From NCBI GenBank assembly GCA_025677835.1, contig JAIXMR010000016.1, positions 248,001 through 312,000 of the forward strand: a stretch of 64,000 nt of DNA. The letters are read 5' to 3'. The notes below the pieces were generated by a model, which was given only the letters and a program-made list of their open reading frames with translations, was not told the DNA's origin and ran no database searches. The translations under genes were made by a program, and so were the position numbers. This DNA is from Sporodiniella umbellata. Taxonomy: Eukaryota; Mucoromycota; Mucoromycetes; Mucorales; Rhizopodaceae. Numbering within the stretch: position 1 is the first letter of the stretch; the number at the start of each line of letters is the position of its first letter. Positions 26,234 to 37,100 of the stretch are shown here, one piece after another.

Positions 26234-26235
26234 TA

Positions 26236-26767
26236 CACTTTAACTAAATCAGACGATTTGAGGTGTCGTGGTGAATGTTTTTTTTTTTTTTTAAGAAAAG
26301 CTGCCTAAGGGAACTACTTGAAATAAAACTATAAGCTCTACTAAGCAGCTTAAGGCCAAAGTTAGCAAGAAGGGAAAAAAAATGTCACTTGAATTTAGAC
26401 AAATTAGGTAAATGCTTTGCTAAAGAAACTTTCCCGAATGGTATAGCAATATATGCTTTTTGAAGTGCACCCCACAATAAGCCCAATTAATTTCAAAAAA
26501 AAAAAAAAGGAGTCAATACAGGCTCAACTCGAATACATGCAACCGACAATAAGCAGCCTTTGTTTTAAGACCTGTGGTTTTCTCTTTTTTTTTTAGTTTA
26601 AATGAAAAAAGTAAGTATGAAAATATTAAACTACAAGATGGCTTGAAAATGTTTTTAAAAAAGGTATACTTTGTTTTCAAGTACCCACAGGTGCAACTTT
26701 TAGTTTATGTAAAAGTGCAATAATGCATAGAGCGCAATTTAAACAAAAATAAAAGATAGAGGGGAAA
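26236..26767. other. Gene-free interval between transposon and APC permease
   Basis: About 530 bp of AT-rich sequence that would contain the 3' end of the leftward permease gene. No ORF with a family signature and no second transposon end were seen. Confidence 0.5.
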
Positions 26768-28800
26768 TTAAGGGGCCTTTTCCAAAATATAGTGATTGAT
26801 AACGGGCCCTTTAAACCATTTCCGGGCGTCGATAAGCCATCTACCTCCGATACCTATCAAGACAGCGCCTACAGCCAGGCTCGCATCTACTTTTTGTGAG
26901 TATAAAGAAGTTTAGTGTACGATTGTTGCTTACAATTCATGTTAGATGCAACGACAGGATCTGTAGAGCTGTGTTAGTACTGAGTTTCTTTAAGCACAAA
27001 ATAGTTACATTCTGGAGGAAGCACAAATAGAAAAGTAATGACACCTATCCATAGAATGGAAATACTATACCCATGTGGATTAGCTTTCTCATTTTTTTTT
27101 TTTTTTAATGGTAGCATTTCTTACATGCCCACAACAGTTGAGAAAGGGCCTAGATGAAAAGGGCCTCTAGTGAATTGCTTGGTGTTGATAAGTTTAGCCA
27201 AGATAGGAATGCCATACGATATATTCAGACCGATAGTAGCTACAGAAGTAATTGCAGAAAAAGCGGTGCTGTTACCTAAAGACGGTAAGCTCAACAACGA
27301 CGCAATAGTCACTGAAAGCCAAACAGCATTCATAGGCGTCTATAAGGTGAATTAATATGTATCCTGACCTGCTTTTTTTTTTTTTTTTTAAAAAAAAAAA
27401 TAATGTTTGCCTGTTTTTCTAAATTGATCTTGTGCCATATTTTGGAACCTGGAATAGCTCCATCTCGAGAAAAGGCATAAACCATCCTTGAGGTGGCTGT
27501 GATACTTGCAAATCCACATTGCCAACAAGCCAAGATAAGCATGATCATCAAACAAATAGACCCATTGGGTCCCACCGAGTCTACCAAGATTTGCATGATA
27601 GGAAATCCAGTATCGGAATTGATCGTGACAGCCAAGTCTTGAATACAAAACAAAAACGAAACGATAAATAGGAAACCCATAATAGAACTCACTACGACAG
27701 ATAAGTATTGGAGCTAGTGAACATAGCATAAAATAAGGTTTTACCCAACATGGCTAGGATCATGCCTATCGGCCCACTTATTTCTGCATTTTTGGTCTCT
27801 TCTGACATATGAGCACTCGAATCAAAACCGGTCAGTGTGAACTGAGCTTGAAGAATACCAATGACCACAACATAACTTGTAGATTCCCAGCCGGATTCAT
27901 TATTGAAATGGGTGAATACAAAACTAGCGCTTTGATGCGTAGGTGCTTTAGCTAGCATGGTGACCATAGTGACTGCAGGGGCAATCACCTGCCACCATGT
28001 ACTCACAGCTTTAAGAGAACAAGTGACGGTTATAGCTTCATATACAAAGACCTATATTTTTATTTTACCATTTATCTTCGACATCACTCTAGCACCCAAC
28101 GAGTTGGCCATTCCTTGGCTAAGGCACATGGCGATATGGATGCCCACAATCGCACCTTGGGTAGGTTTCCAGGCTCCATGGGTACCTATAGTGATGATGG
28201 CCACGGTCATAGAAGCGATACCATAGTTTACACCTGCAGTCGTTGCAAATTGGCCGATCAGGTTATACCAGCCTGTAATCCATGAGGCAAACGGGGCATA
28301 TCTCTTTGAGCTTAACCTTGCAGCCCACCAGTAAAGTCCGCCTGAGGTAGGATAGGCCGACGAGATTTCTTTTTTTTTTTTGAGCTTGAATTCTGTATCC
28401 GTATGGCTTTTTCTTACCTGCCATAGCCAAAGCAACACACGAGGTGGCTGCGGCTACTACAAACCATCCCCATACCATCACTACCTAAACTGGGTTTAGA
28501 TCTGTTAACGAGTCCTTATCACTTACAGGTCCCCCAGTGGTCAAGCCATATTTGTATAGACTCGATAAACCTGACGAGATACAAACAACACTCAAAGCCA
28601 AACCATAATTTCCTAAAGACTAGATCCTGTAAGCTTCTGTTACACTATAGGCTTTTTCTTTACTGTCAATTCTCTTTTAAGCTCCTACAGGGTGTTAGCT
28701 TTATTCTTTTACTCAAAATAGTCATTACTTGTTTATAACCTAAATCATTTAGTCTTGCAGCATCTCTTGCTTCTATTTCAGCAGCTGTCAGTTTAGACAT
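26768..28800 (-). CDS. APC-family amino-acid/GABA/choline permease
   Basis: Multi-exon gene starting MSKLTAAEIEARDAARLNDL at 28800, the usual acidic N-terminus of fungal GABA/choline permeases (Uga4, Hnm1, BAT1 group). Diagnostic stretches in order are EISSAYPTSGGLYWWAARLS, FASWITGWYNLIGQFATTAG, QAQFTLTGFDSSAHMSEET, SRMVYAFSRDGAIPGS and TSVATIGLNISYGIPI. The C-terminal exon ends WLIDARKWFKGPVINHYI. The last introns splice in frame: LPPE joins YPVVASNMN after a TACTAACACAG branch/acceptor near 26970, and NMN joins LDASLAVGAVLIG. About 12 membrane helices are expected. Substrates in the family include GABA, choline and basic amino acids; this one's is unknown. One intron contains a T17A11 run (27373-27400). 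Confidence 0.87.
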
Positions 28801-29332
28801 GATCAGGTAAAAAAAAAAAAGAAAAAAGAAAAAAAAGAGAAAGGGATGGTTGTCTTTTTATACATCTATCGAGGTGCATAAAGCAAGTGTGGTTTTATTT
28901 CAACCAAAAAAAAAAAAAAAAAACTTATTAGTTTTCTTTTTTTGATGTACTGTGCATTCCTCCAAAAGGAAAAGTTAGGGAAGAGGGTGGGTGAGTCGTG
29001 CTTTTTTTTTGACACCTTTTACATCTGCTTATTTCTAATTCAACTCATCAACAAAATAAAAAGTCACATTGGTTTTTTTTTTTCTTTTTTTTTTTTTTTT
29101 CTTTATAGAATCGTAATGTTGACCAACACTACATTTCATACTGCAAGTAAAGTGCACACTCCTTTTATATAAAAAGAGCAAAAGAGTAAGAGAGGAAAGA
29201 AAGAAACAGCTAGCGACAGCAACGCAGATCGCCCACCCTTTATTATTATTATTATTATTACTTTTTCTTTCTTTCCCTTTCAGTTCATACGTATTTTTTC
29301 TTATAGAGCAGTTCAGTCGCTGTTATGCCATT
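28801..29332. promoter_or_regulatory. Divergent promoter region between permease and ERA-like gene
   Basis: 532 bp separating two divergently read genes. It holds several long A and T runs, an ATT repeat near 29240-29259 and purine-rich stretches near 29180-29205. No specific binding site can be assigned. Confidence 0.45.
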
Positions 29333-30597
29333 ATGGCACGAGCCAAGAGTCGAGCTGGGATTCCTTTTGGAACAACTGTGGACAGAGATCCGTCAAAAAG
29401 GATACGAGGACTGACCCCAAAGCGTGCTCAGGTCGATCCAGGTTATTTTAAAAACACAGTCTTTAAAAAACCAGCAGGTTTATCGGAAAGACTGGTTCAA
29501 GTACCTCAAGATATTACACAGCCTTTGAACCCACATAGTTTAAAGGTAGCTGTGATTGGTGCAGCGAATGCAGGCAAGTCGACGTTGATTAATACCTTGA
29601 TTGGGGAAGAGGTAAGAGGTGTATGGGGGAGGGCTATTTTCTTAACCAAGAAAAGGTATTGGGTGTTTCGTCCAAAGCCCATACGACACGCGAAAGAGTG
29701 TTGGCGGTACTATCAGAAAACAACCATCAGATTGTCTTTTTGGATACACCAGGTGTGATTCCTGAAAACAACCATGCACAGATGAACCGTACGCTGGCCA
29801 CTTCCTCCTGGCGTTCTTTGGATGAAGCAGATTTTGGTAAGGACCGTGTAGAGTTATGAGGGTCAACTAAAAGAAGTTGTAAAGCAATGATTGTGGTAGA
29901 CGCCCATTGGTGTCTGAATGAAAAAGCACGACGCACAGAAGACTTTTTGCTTTCGAGACTACACGATCTTTATATTCCAGCTGTGTTGGTGTTCAACAAG
30001 GTGAGGAATAGCCCCAGACAGAGCCATGGTTGATATCTAAGTCTTTTTTTTTTTATTGGTAGATGGATCTTGTCCAGAACGATCCAGGCTTACTCGAAAA
30101 AGTCAAGGGTCGATATCAGGAAGGCTATTGGGGTATTCAGAAAGTATGCTATACCTCCGCCTTGCAAGAACCTCAGCTGGATCGACTCAAGGTTTGTTCT
30201 TTTGAAATCAGTCGATCTCAAGCTCACTTTGTTTCTTTAGAAAGTCCTATTTGCACAAGCCAAACCTCAGGCCTGGCTGTACCCGGCAGAACAAAAGATA
30301 GAGATGCCCAGCCTGAAGCGTGTGGAAGAGATCATCCGCGTCGAATTCTTCAAACGGCTTCATGACTATCTTCCGTACATGATCAAGCAGGAAAACGTGG
30401 GCTGGACAGAGATCGGATCAGACCAGCTGGTGATTGATCAGAACGTGTATGTGGAAAGGGAAAGCCAGATGAAGATCGTGGTCGGTGCGCGAGGCAATAT
30501 CATTAACCAGGTCGTCCTGAACGCCCGAGAAAAGATTGCCCGTGCCTTTGGAAAACAGGTGCGACTAAATCTTCAGCTCAAGACGCGAAAGAAATAA
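29333..30597 (+). CDS. ERA-like GTPase (ERAL1 type), probably mitochondrial
   Basis: About five exons. The first ends NTLIGEE at 29611. The next starts VLGVSSKAHTTRERVLAVLS at 29656, matching the Era switch I segment. The G motifs are VAVIGAANAGKSTLIN (P-loop, with the usual GxPN changed to GAAN), FLDTPG (G3) and VFNKMD (G4, formed across the intron near 30003-30060). An intron after SLDEADF joins to AMIVVDAHWCLNE. The C-terminus is a KH domain with IVVGARGNIINQVVLNAREK and LNLQLKTRKK at the very end. Era proteins bind the 3' end of small-subunit rRNA; in eukaryotes ERAL1 assembles the mitochondrial small subunit. The basic N-terminus (MARAKSRAGIPFG) could serve in targeting. The gene ends 40 bp from the convergent SH3-EH gene. 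Confidence 0.88.
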
Positions 30598-30637
30598 GAA
30601 CAATATATATAAAAAAAAAAAAAAAAAAAAAAGTGTG

Positions 30638-31609
30638 TTAAGCAGAGGATTGATGTTTTTTTAATAACAAATCGATTTTGCCCATCCCGTGAATAAAACC
30701 CTGCTTGTCTAATAACCCTTGGCTGTTGGGCTCGGATTCTTTCCAGATCCGAGCCAGCGCTTCCTGATCCAGCCTGCTCCGGTTCCAGATCGACTGGACG
30801 GTCAGGGCGTCGATATAGCCCTCGTCGTGTACGGTAAAAAACAGACGCTCGTAACGGGCCCGGTCTGGTTCTGGGCGACGCGAGGGAGGTGGGGGTGGGG
30901 CGACCTTTTTCTTTTTGGGAGGATCCACAAAGGTCGGCTTGGGTTGGAGTGGCGGTGGGTTGGAGGCACTGCGAAGTTTGGTAGGGCGAGGGGGCAGGAC
31001 AGGCTGAGGTTTGGGTTTGAGTAAAGGGGGCGGGCGGGCGGTTTTGCGGCTCGTGAGTGGACGTAAGGGCATCGGATGCTCTCGTGCATCGTTGTGCTGG
31101 CGTCGAAGGATCTCGCTTGGTTTGACCAGCTGGAATCCGTCGTCTTCTTCTTCCTCCGTTTCCACCCGTGACGGTGCCTCCAGCCAAGGGTGTTTTAGCT
31201 GAGAAGGCCGTGGGGTACTACTCTTGATAAACGAGGCAGAATAAGACCGCACACGGGTCGGCGAATGGACATTTCCCAAAGGCTTGGGCAACACTGGAGG
31301 ACTGCTGGGCAAAGACGGCTTGCGCTGCAGTCGACTCTCTTTCTCTGTCGTCAGTCCACGGGCCATGTCGCCCACAGAAAGACCCGTCCACTTCACTGGC
31401 GGTTTCTGCCCCTCCGCACTTAATGACTTTACAAAATTGCCAGGAAATAAACCTCGTCGGTCGCTATGTTCAATCGTGCCTTCGTACCAATCTTTATCGC
31501 TCGCTGGAATCACATGAATAAAGATGTCGCCTTCTTTAAACGAAAGCTCCTCTGCATCGTCGGCAATGCAGTCGTAAAGAGCCACCATTCTCAACTTGGA
31601 ATTCATCAA
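30638..31609 (-). CDS. SH3-proline-rich-EH domain protein
   Basis: A single-exon 323-aa protein. The N-terminal SH3 domain covers about residues 6-62 (RMVALYDCIADDAEELSFKE, then WYEGTIEHSDRRGLFPGNFV) with the ALYDY-like start and the PxNFV end. The middle (about 75-245) is a disordered linker with polyproline stretches such as VLPPRPTKLR and VAPPPPPSRRP, possible SH3 ligands. The C-terminal part (about 250-315) is EH/EF-hand-like: ARYERLFFTVHDEGYIDALT, then QEALARIWKESEPNSQG. It contains WKESEPNSQGLLDKQGFIH, the second EF-hand-like loop of EH domains that bind NPF peptides. Such a combination suggests an endocytosis or actin-patch adaptor. It is GC-richer than its neighbours. Not a clear orthologue of a named yeast protein. 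Confidence 0.8.
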   Translation of the reverse strand: MMNSKLRMVALYDCIADDAEELSFKEGDIFIHVIPASDKDWYEGTIEHSDRRGLFPGNFVKSLSAEGQKPPVKWTGLSVGDMARGLTTEKESRLQRKPSLPSSPPVLPKPLGNVHSPTRVRSYSASFIKSSTPRPSQLKHPWLEAPSRVETEEEEDDGFQLVKPSEILRRQHNDAREHPMPLRPLTSRKTARPPPLLKPKPQPVLPPRPTKLRSASNPPPLQPKPTFVDPPKKKKVAPPPPPSRRPEPDRARYERLFFTVHDEGYIDALTVQSIWNRSRLDQEALARIWKESEPNSQGLLDKQGFIHGMGKIDLLLKKHQSSA

Positions 31610-31739
31610 GGTAATACTTTATAAAACAATAGACACGAAAAAGGCCCTCGAAAGGGAAAAAAAAAAAAAAAAAAAAAAAGAAAGCCAATGCTATTTTTCA
31701 TCATGGCTATCGGAGATTTAATCCTTTTTCTTTTTTATT

Positions 31740-32342
31740 TTGGCCAAAATCAATTCACTTTTGAAAGCAAATGGCAGAAAACGGTCTGTTGATGACGTAG
31801 AAAGGCTGGTCTGTGTACGGTGGGACGGAGAAAGAAGATTTGTTATAAATAAACTGTTTGATTTCCTTTTTGATGCCCGTTTGGCTTTATTTTTGGAATC
31901 CAAAAGGAAAGAGTGTCCGCAAAGTCACGTGCAGTGCTTGTTAGTCTAGATTTGACGGGTCAAGAGCTGTAATACGAATTTAATTAAGCGTCTGTCTATG
32001 AATGTAAACAGATGTAGGAGGAGTTTTCTTTTGGTAAATTGGCTTTGTGTAATCCTGACTGGGACAGAGTCAAGCTGGCTGTAGAGCTTTTCCCGCTCAT
32101 GGACGATCCGTTGAGGTTATATTTAGGCCTTTTGTATTACCTGAAGCCAACATATTACAGGATCAGAGGTGGATCCAAAATAAACCAAAAAATTTTAATT
32201 ACTTGTTTTCTTATTTTTCTTTTATGAAAAAAAGGCACGTTGTTTTGCTTGCTTTCATCTAGGGCCATGCCACGTCTACCCTTCTTTAGATGAGTCAGAT
32301 CCAGAAACTACTTTTGGCACTGATTGGGGGGATCTTCTTTAG
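31740..32342 (+). CDS. Possible multi-exon hypothetical gene
   Basis: Three stretches look coding and can be spliced. The first, about 31790-31930, includes VRWDGERRFVINKLFDFLFD. The second, from about 32016, reads EEFSFGKLALCNPDWDRV and then LFPLMDDPLRLYLGLLYYLK. The last joins a GAG-GTGGAT donor near 32168 to TCTAG near 32262, giving GPCHVYPSLDESDPETTFGT and ending DWGDLL at 32342. The acidic, aromatic C-terminus is unusual. No family is recognised and the start codon is not fixed (there is no ATG in the first open frame), so this could also be a degenerate copy of a repeated gene. Confidence 0.35.
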
Positions 32343-32719
32343 ACAGCAGTGTTTTCTGTAGGGTGCTTACGGGGAAAAAAGTGTTCTGGGTAGAAGCCAG
32401 CCCAAGATGCTTGGTTTTAAAAAAGGAAATGAGCCATTAAGCTTTTTGGATCTCAACTTGAATCGTTCGCGCTTACTCGACTCCGCTTCATGTTCTGTAG
32501 TTTCTATTGTGTGTTTTTCGATTTCTCTATAAATTAAGACTTCACAAGCTCACCGTTCTAAAAAAGTTCAAAACCTTCTCTTTTTCTCTCTCTTTTTTTT
32601 TTTTTTTTTTTTTTTCTCGTGTAAATTTGTTTTCATAGAGTTTTCTCCTTAAAAAAAAAAAAAAACTTAAAATCGACCCTTTTTCCACTCGTTCTTTTCT
32701 ACGCTCGTTTCTTCTCCCA

Positions 32720-33961
32720 ATGGTCTTTAAATTTACTATTCTTTCAGCTCTTGCCTTAGTCAGTGTAAACGCGGTGACTACCAACTACACCAGCACGGTG
32801 GATCCGTTAAAGGTGGTTATTCCTGAAATCCCTCAGACGACCTCCCACGATCCTGCTGCCCAATGTGTCTACTATCAGTCCCCATTTGTGATCAACAAGA
32901 ACCAGTGGCCCAACAGCTGGGAGATTGCCACCTCAAACGGCATGAACACCTCTGCTGAATTCAAGGCGCTTTACAACTCTATCGACTGGACCAAGGCCCC
33001 CAATATTCCTGTACGCAAGATTAGCGCTACCACTGGCGGTCTGGATATGACTGGCTATGACAGCGCAAAGGATCCTGACTGTTGGTGGTCCAGCACCACC
33101 TGTAAGACGCCCAAGACACAAGGCATCAACGCCGATCTTTACGAATGTCCTGAGCCTGACGTCTGGGGATTGACCTTTGATGACGGTCCTAACTGCTCTC
33201 ACAACGCCTTTTATGATTATCTGGCCGAAAACAAGCAAAAGGCCTCCATGTTCTACATTGGCTCAAACGTCATCAACTGGCCTTTCGGTGCCCTCCGCGG
33301 TGTTAAGGATGGCCACCATCTCGCTGGCCATACCTGGTCTCATCAGCTCATGACTACCCTCACCAACGAACAAGTCCTGGCTGAACTCTACTACACTCAA
33401 AAGGCCATCAAGTTCGTCACTGGCGTTACCCCCAAGCACTGGCGTCCTGCCCAAGGCGATATCGATGACCGTGTGCGTTGGATTGCCACCCAGCTCGACC
33501 TTACTGCCATGCTCTGGAACCTGGATACCTTTGATTGGGCTGCTGGTGTCACCCCCGGCATCACCGCTGATACTGTCAACAAGAACTATGAAGAATACAT
33601 CAAGATGGGCTCCAACGGTACCTTTGCCCGTTCAGGCAGTATCGTTCTCTCCCACGAAATCAACAACATGACCATGGACTTCTTCATCAAGCACTATCCT
33701 CAGATCAAGAAATCCTACACTCACGTCATGGATGTCGCCACCTGTCTCAACATCACCCATCCTTACCAAGAAACCGCTGTCACCTTCCAGACTTTTGACC
33801 AAGCCGTCGGTGGCGTCAAGGCCAAGGCTGATACTGCTCCTTCTGCTTCCGTCGCTGGCTCTGTCGCTCAACAGGCTGCCTCCAAAAACGCTGCTAACTC
33901 GCTTGCCTTGAACAGCTCGCTTTTTGTCGCTGCTGTCTTTGGTCTTCTGGTGCTTGTTTAA
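32720..33961 (+). CDS. Chitin deacetylase, GPI-anchored type
   Basis: A single-exon 413-aa protein in a carbohydrate esterase family 4 (NodB) fold. It begins with a signal peptide (MVFKFTILSALALVSVNAV) and ends with a small-residue/hydrophobic tail (NSLALNSSLFVAAVFGLLVL) typical of GPI attachment. Motif 1 is LTFDDGPNCSHNAFYDYL near residue 150, with the catalytic base and metal Asp. Motif 2 is HLAGHTWSHQ near 200, with the two metal His. Motif 3 is RPAQGDIDDRVRW near 240, where many homologues have RPPYG. Motif 4 is LWNLDTFDW, and SGSIVLSHEIN is motif 5. It would convert chitin to chitosan at the wall, a major polymer in Mucorales. Several N-glycosylation sites occur (NYTS, NMTM, NITH). The promoter side has a T-rich leader. 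Codon use is strongly biased to C-ending codons, suggesting high expression. Confidence 0.93.
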   Translation: MVFKFTILSALALVSVNAVTTNYTSTVDPLKVVIPEIPQTTSHDPAAQCVYYQSPFVINKNQWPNSWEIATSNGMNTSAEFKALYNSIDWTKAPNIPVRKISATTGGLDMTGYDSAKDPDCWWSSTTCKTPKTQGINADLYECPEPDVWGLTFDDGPNCSHNAFYDYLAENKQKASMFYIGSNVINWPFGALRGVKDGHHLAGHTWSHQLMTTLTNEQVLAELYYTQKAIKFVTGVTPKHWRPAQGDIDDRVRWIATQLDLTAMLWNLDTFDWAAGVTPGITADTVNKNYEEYIKMGSNGTFARSGSIVLSHEINNMTMDFFIKHYPQIKKSYTHVMDVATCLNITHPYQETAVTFQTFDQAVGGVKAKADTAPSASVAGSVAQQAASKNAANSLALNSSLFVAAVFGLLVLV

Positions 33962-33989
33962 TATATAAATAAATAAATAAATAAATAAA
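33962..33989. repeat. AAAT microsatellite after chitin deacetylase stop
   Basis: Tandem ATAAATAAATAA units immediately downstream of the stop codon, probably in the 3' UTR. Confidence 0.8.
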
Positions 33990-34112
33990 AAAGGTGTACT
34001 ATTATTCTTGCAAAATCCTCTCACTGCTGAGTTCACAACAACAAAAACCTTGCTGTTCGCATTGTCTGGTTTTGAATCCCTTTCTCTTTTCTTTTTTTTT
34101 TTTTTTTTTTCA

Positions 34113-37100
34113 ATGGCTACACCTGAAGAGGAAGAAAGAAAGGCAAAGCTTCTCGCCGCTCGCAAAAAGGTACACAGCCCATCATTCCCCCTCCTTTAGT
34201 AATCCTTTTCCTTAACCCCCACAGCTGAAAAAATTTCAAAATAAAGCAGATCCAGCCCAACTGACAGAAACCACACACTCTGAGACCCAACCAAAAGTGG
34301 AAGCCAAGGTACAGGCCATTTCTTCAAACTCATGGCGAATAATCACCATTCAAACTAAAACAGTCTTTTTTTTTTTTTTCTTTTTGAAAACGCATACACA
34401 CACACACATACACACCTATAGTCAACTCCATCTTTGCCAGAGCTGCAACTGGAATCCAATACCAATGAAAAAACCACTGAAAAAGAAATAGATGACTTGA
34501 AGAAAAAAGTTCAAAAGGCAGAAGACGCACTCAAGTTACAAATCGATCAGGCACAGGAACGTATCCAGACCTTGACCGCCCAACATGATCTTACCCAGGC
34601 CGAATCACTCCAGGCCCAACAGGAAGCACACCATGCTTCTCTCGTCCAGCTTAAAACCGAACATCAAGACGCTCTTCAGGATCTAGAGACCAAGCTGGAA
34701 GAACGCCACGAGAAAGACAAACAAGCAACCAAAGACCGTTTGAATGAAACCATCAGAAGCTTGGAAGACAGCCGTGCCCAAGAGGTGGAAGGTTTGAAAG
34801 ACAAAGAAAACCGGCTATTAAAAAAACTGACGCAGGTCGAAAAAACATACCAAGAAACACTTGAAAAGCAAACCGAGAGCAATCGCTTGAAAACAAAGGA
34901 TCTCGAAGGTCAAAGACAAGATTTGCTTCAAAAACTGGAGCAGAATGAGAAAACACATCAAGAAACCGTGCAAAAACAAGTCGAGCGTGACGCGTTGAGC
35001 GCAAAACACATGAACACTCTAAAGCAAAAAGAAACCGAGTTACTTCAGAAACTAGAAGAGGCTCAAAAGACACACCAAAAGACACTTGAGACGCTTGAAA
35101 AACAAACCGAGGGTGACAAAACGAAAACAAAGGATATTGAAAGCCTGAAGCAGAAAGAAACCGAGTTACTTCAAAAGCTAGAAGAAGCTGAAAAAACACA
35201 CCAAAAGACGCTTGAGACGCTTGAAAAGCAAACCGAGGGTGACAAAACGAAAACAAAGGACATTGAAAGCCTGAAGCAGAAAGAAACCGAATTACTTCAG
35301 AAACTAGAAGAAGCTGAAAAAACACACCAAAAGATACTTGAGACGCTTGAAAAACAAACCGAGGGTGACAAAACGAAAACAAAGGATATTGAAAGCCTGA
35401 AGCAGAAAGAAACCGAATTACTTCAGAAACTAGAAGAGACTGAAAAAACACATCGGGGAACTGTACAAAAACTCGAGAAGGAAATAAAGGACGAAAGGCT
35501 GAAAACTAAAGACATTGACAGTCTGAAACAAAAAGGAAAAGATTTGCTTCAAAAATTAAAAGAAGCTGAAAAGAAACATCAAGAGGCCATACGACAAAAC
35601 GGCGAGATTCAAAAGTTAAGAACAAGCGATGCTAGCAACTTCAAGCAAAAAGAAACCGAATTACTTCAAAAGCTAGAAGAAGCTCAAAAGACACACCAAA
35701 AGACACTTGAGACGCTCGAAAAGCAAACCGAGGGTGACAAAACGAAAACAAAGGACATTGAAAGCCTGAAGCAGAAAGAAACCGAATTACTTCAGAAACT
35801 AGAAGAAGCTGAAAAAACACACCAAAAGACACTTGAGACGCTTGAAAAGCAAACCGAGGGTGACAAAACGAAAACAAAGGATATTGAAAGCCTGAAGCAG
35901 AAAGAAACCGAATTACTTCAGAAACTAGAAGAGACTGAAAAAACACATCGGGGAACTGTACAAAAACTCGAGAAGGAAATAAAGGACGAAAGGCTGAAAA
36001 CTAAAGACATTGACAGTCTGAAACAAAAAGGAAAAGATTTGCTTCAAAAATTAAAAGAAGCTGAAAAGAAACATCAAGAGGCCATACGACAAAACGGCGA
36101 GATTCAAAAGTTAAGAACAAGCGATGCTAGCAACTTCAAGCAAAAAGAAACCGAATTACTTCAAAAGCTAGAAGAAGCTCAAAAGACACACCAAAAGACA
36201 CTTGAGACGCTCGAAAAGCAAACCGAGGGTGACAAAACGAAAACAAAGGACATTGAAAGCCTGAAGCAGAAAGAAATCGAGTTACTTCAAAAGCTAGAAG
36301 AAGCTGAAAAAACACACCAAAAGACACTTGAGACGCTCGAAAAGCAAACCGAGGGTGACAAAACGAAAACAAAGGATATTGAAAGCCTGAAGCAGAAAGA
36401 AACCGAGTTACTTCAAAAGCTAGAAGAAGCTCAAAAGACACACCAAAAGATATTTGAAAAGCTCGAAAAACAAACCGAGGGTGACAAAACGAAAACAAAG
36501 GATATTGAAAGCCTGAAGCAGAAAGAAACCGAGTTACTTCAAAAGCTAGAAGAGGCTCAAAAGACACACCAAAAGACACTTGAGACGCTTGAAAAACAAA
36601 CCGAGGGTGACAAAACGAAAACAAAGGACATTGAAAGCCTGAAGCAGAAAGAAACCGAATTACTTCAAAAGCTAGAAGAAGCTGAAAAAGCACACCAAAA
36701 GACGCTTGAGACGCTTGAAAAACAAACCGAGGGTGACAAAACGAAAACAAAGGACATTGAAAGCCTGAAGCAGAAAGAAACCGAATTACTTCAGAAACTA
36801 GAAGAAGCTGAAAAAACACACCAAAAGACACTTGAGACGCTTGAAAAGCAAACCGAGGGTGACAAAACGAAAACAAAGGATATTGAAAGCCTGAAGCAGA
36901 AAGAAACCGAATTACTTCAGAAACTAGAAGAGACTGAAAAAACACATCGGGGAACTGTACAAAAACTCGAGAAGGAAATAAAGGACGAAAGGCTGAAAAC
37001 TAAAGACATTGACAGTCTGAAACAAAAAGGAAAAGATTTGCTTCAAAAATTAAAAGAAGCTGAAAAGAAACATCAAGAGGCCATACGACAAAACGGCGAG

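Noticed and set aside
34753..36945. Long minus-strand ORFs opposite the golgin repeats (up to 269 codons) that look like a Phe/Leu/Ser-rich repeat protein
   Set aside because: They exist because the sense repeat unit is a multiple of three and has a biased codon set. Each copy mirrors the sense array, with no independent start context or domain.
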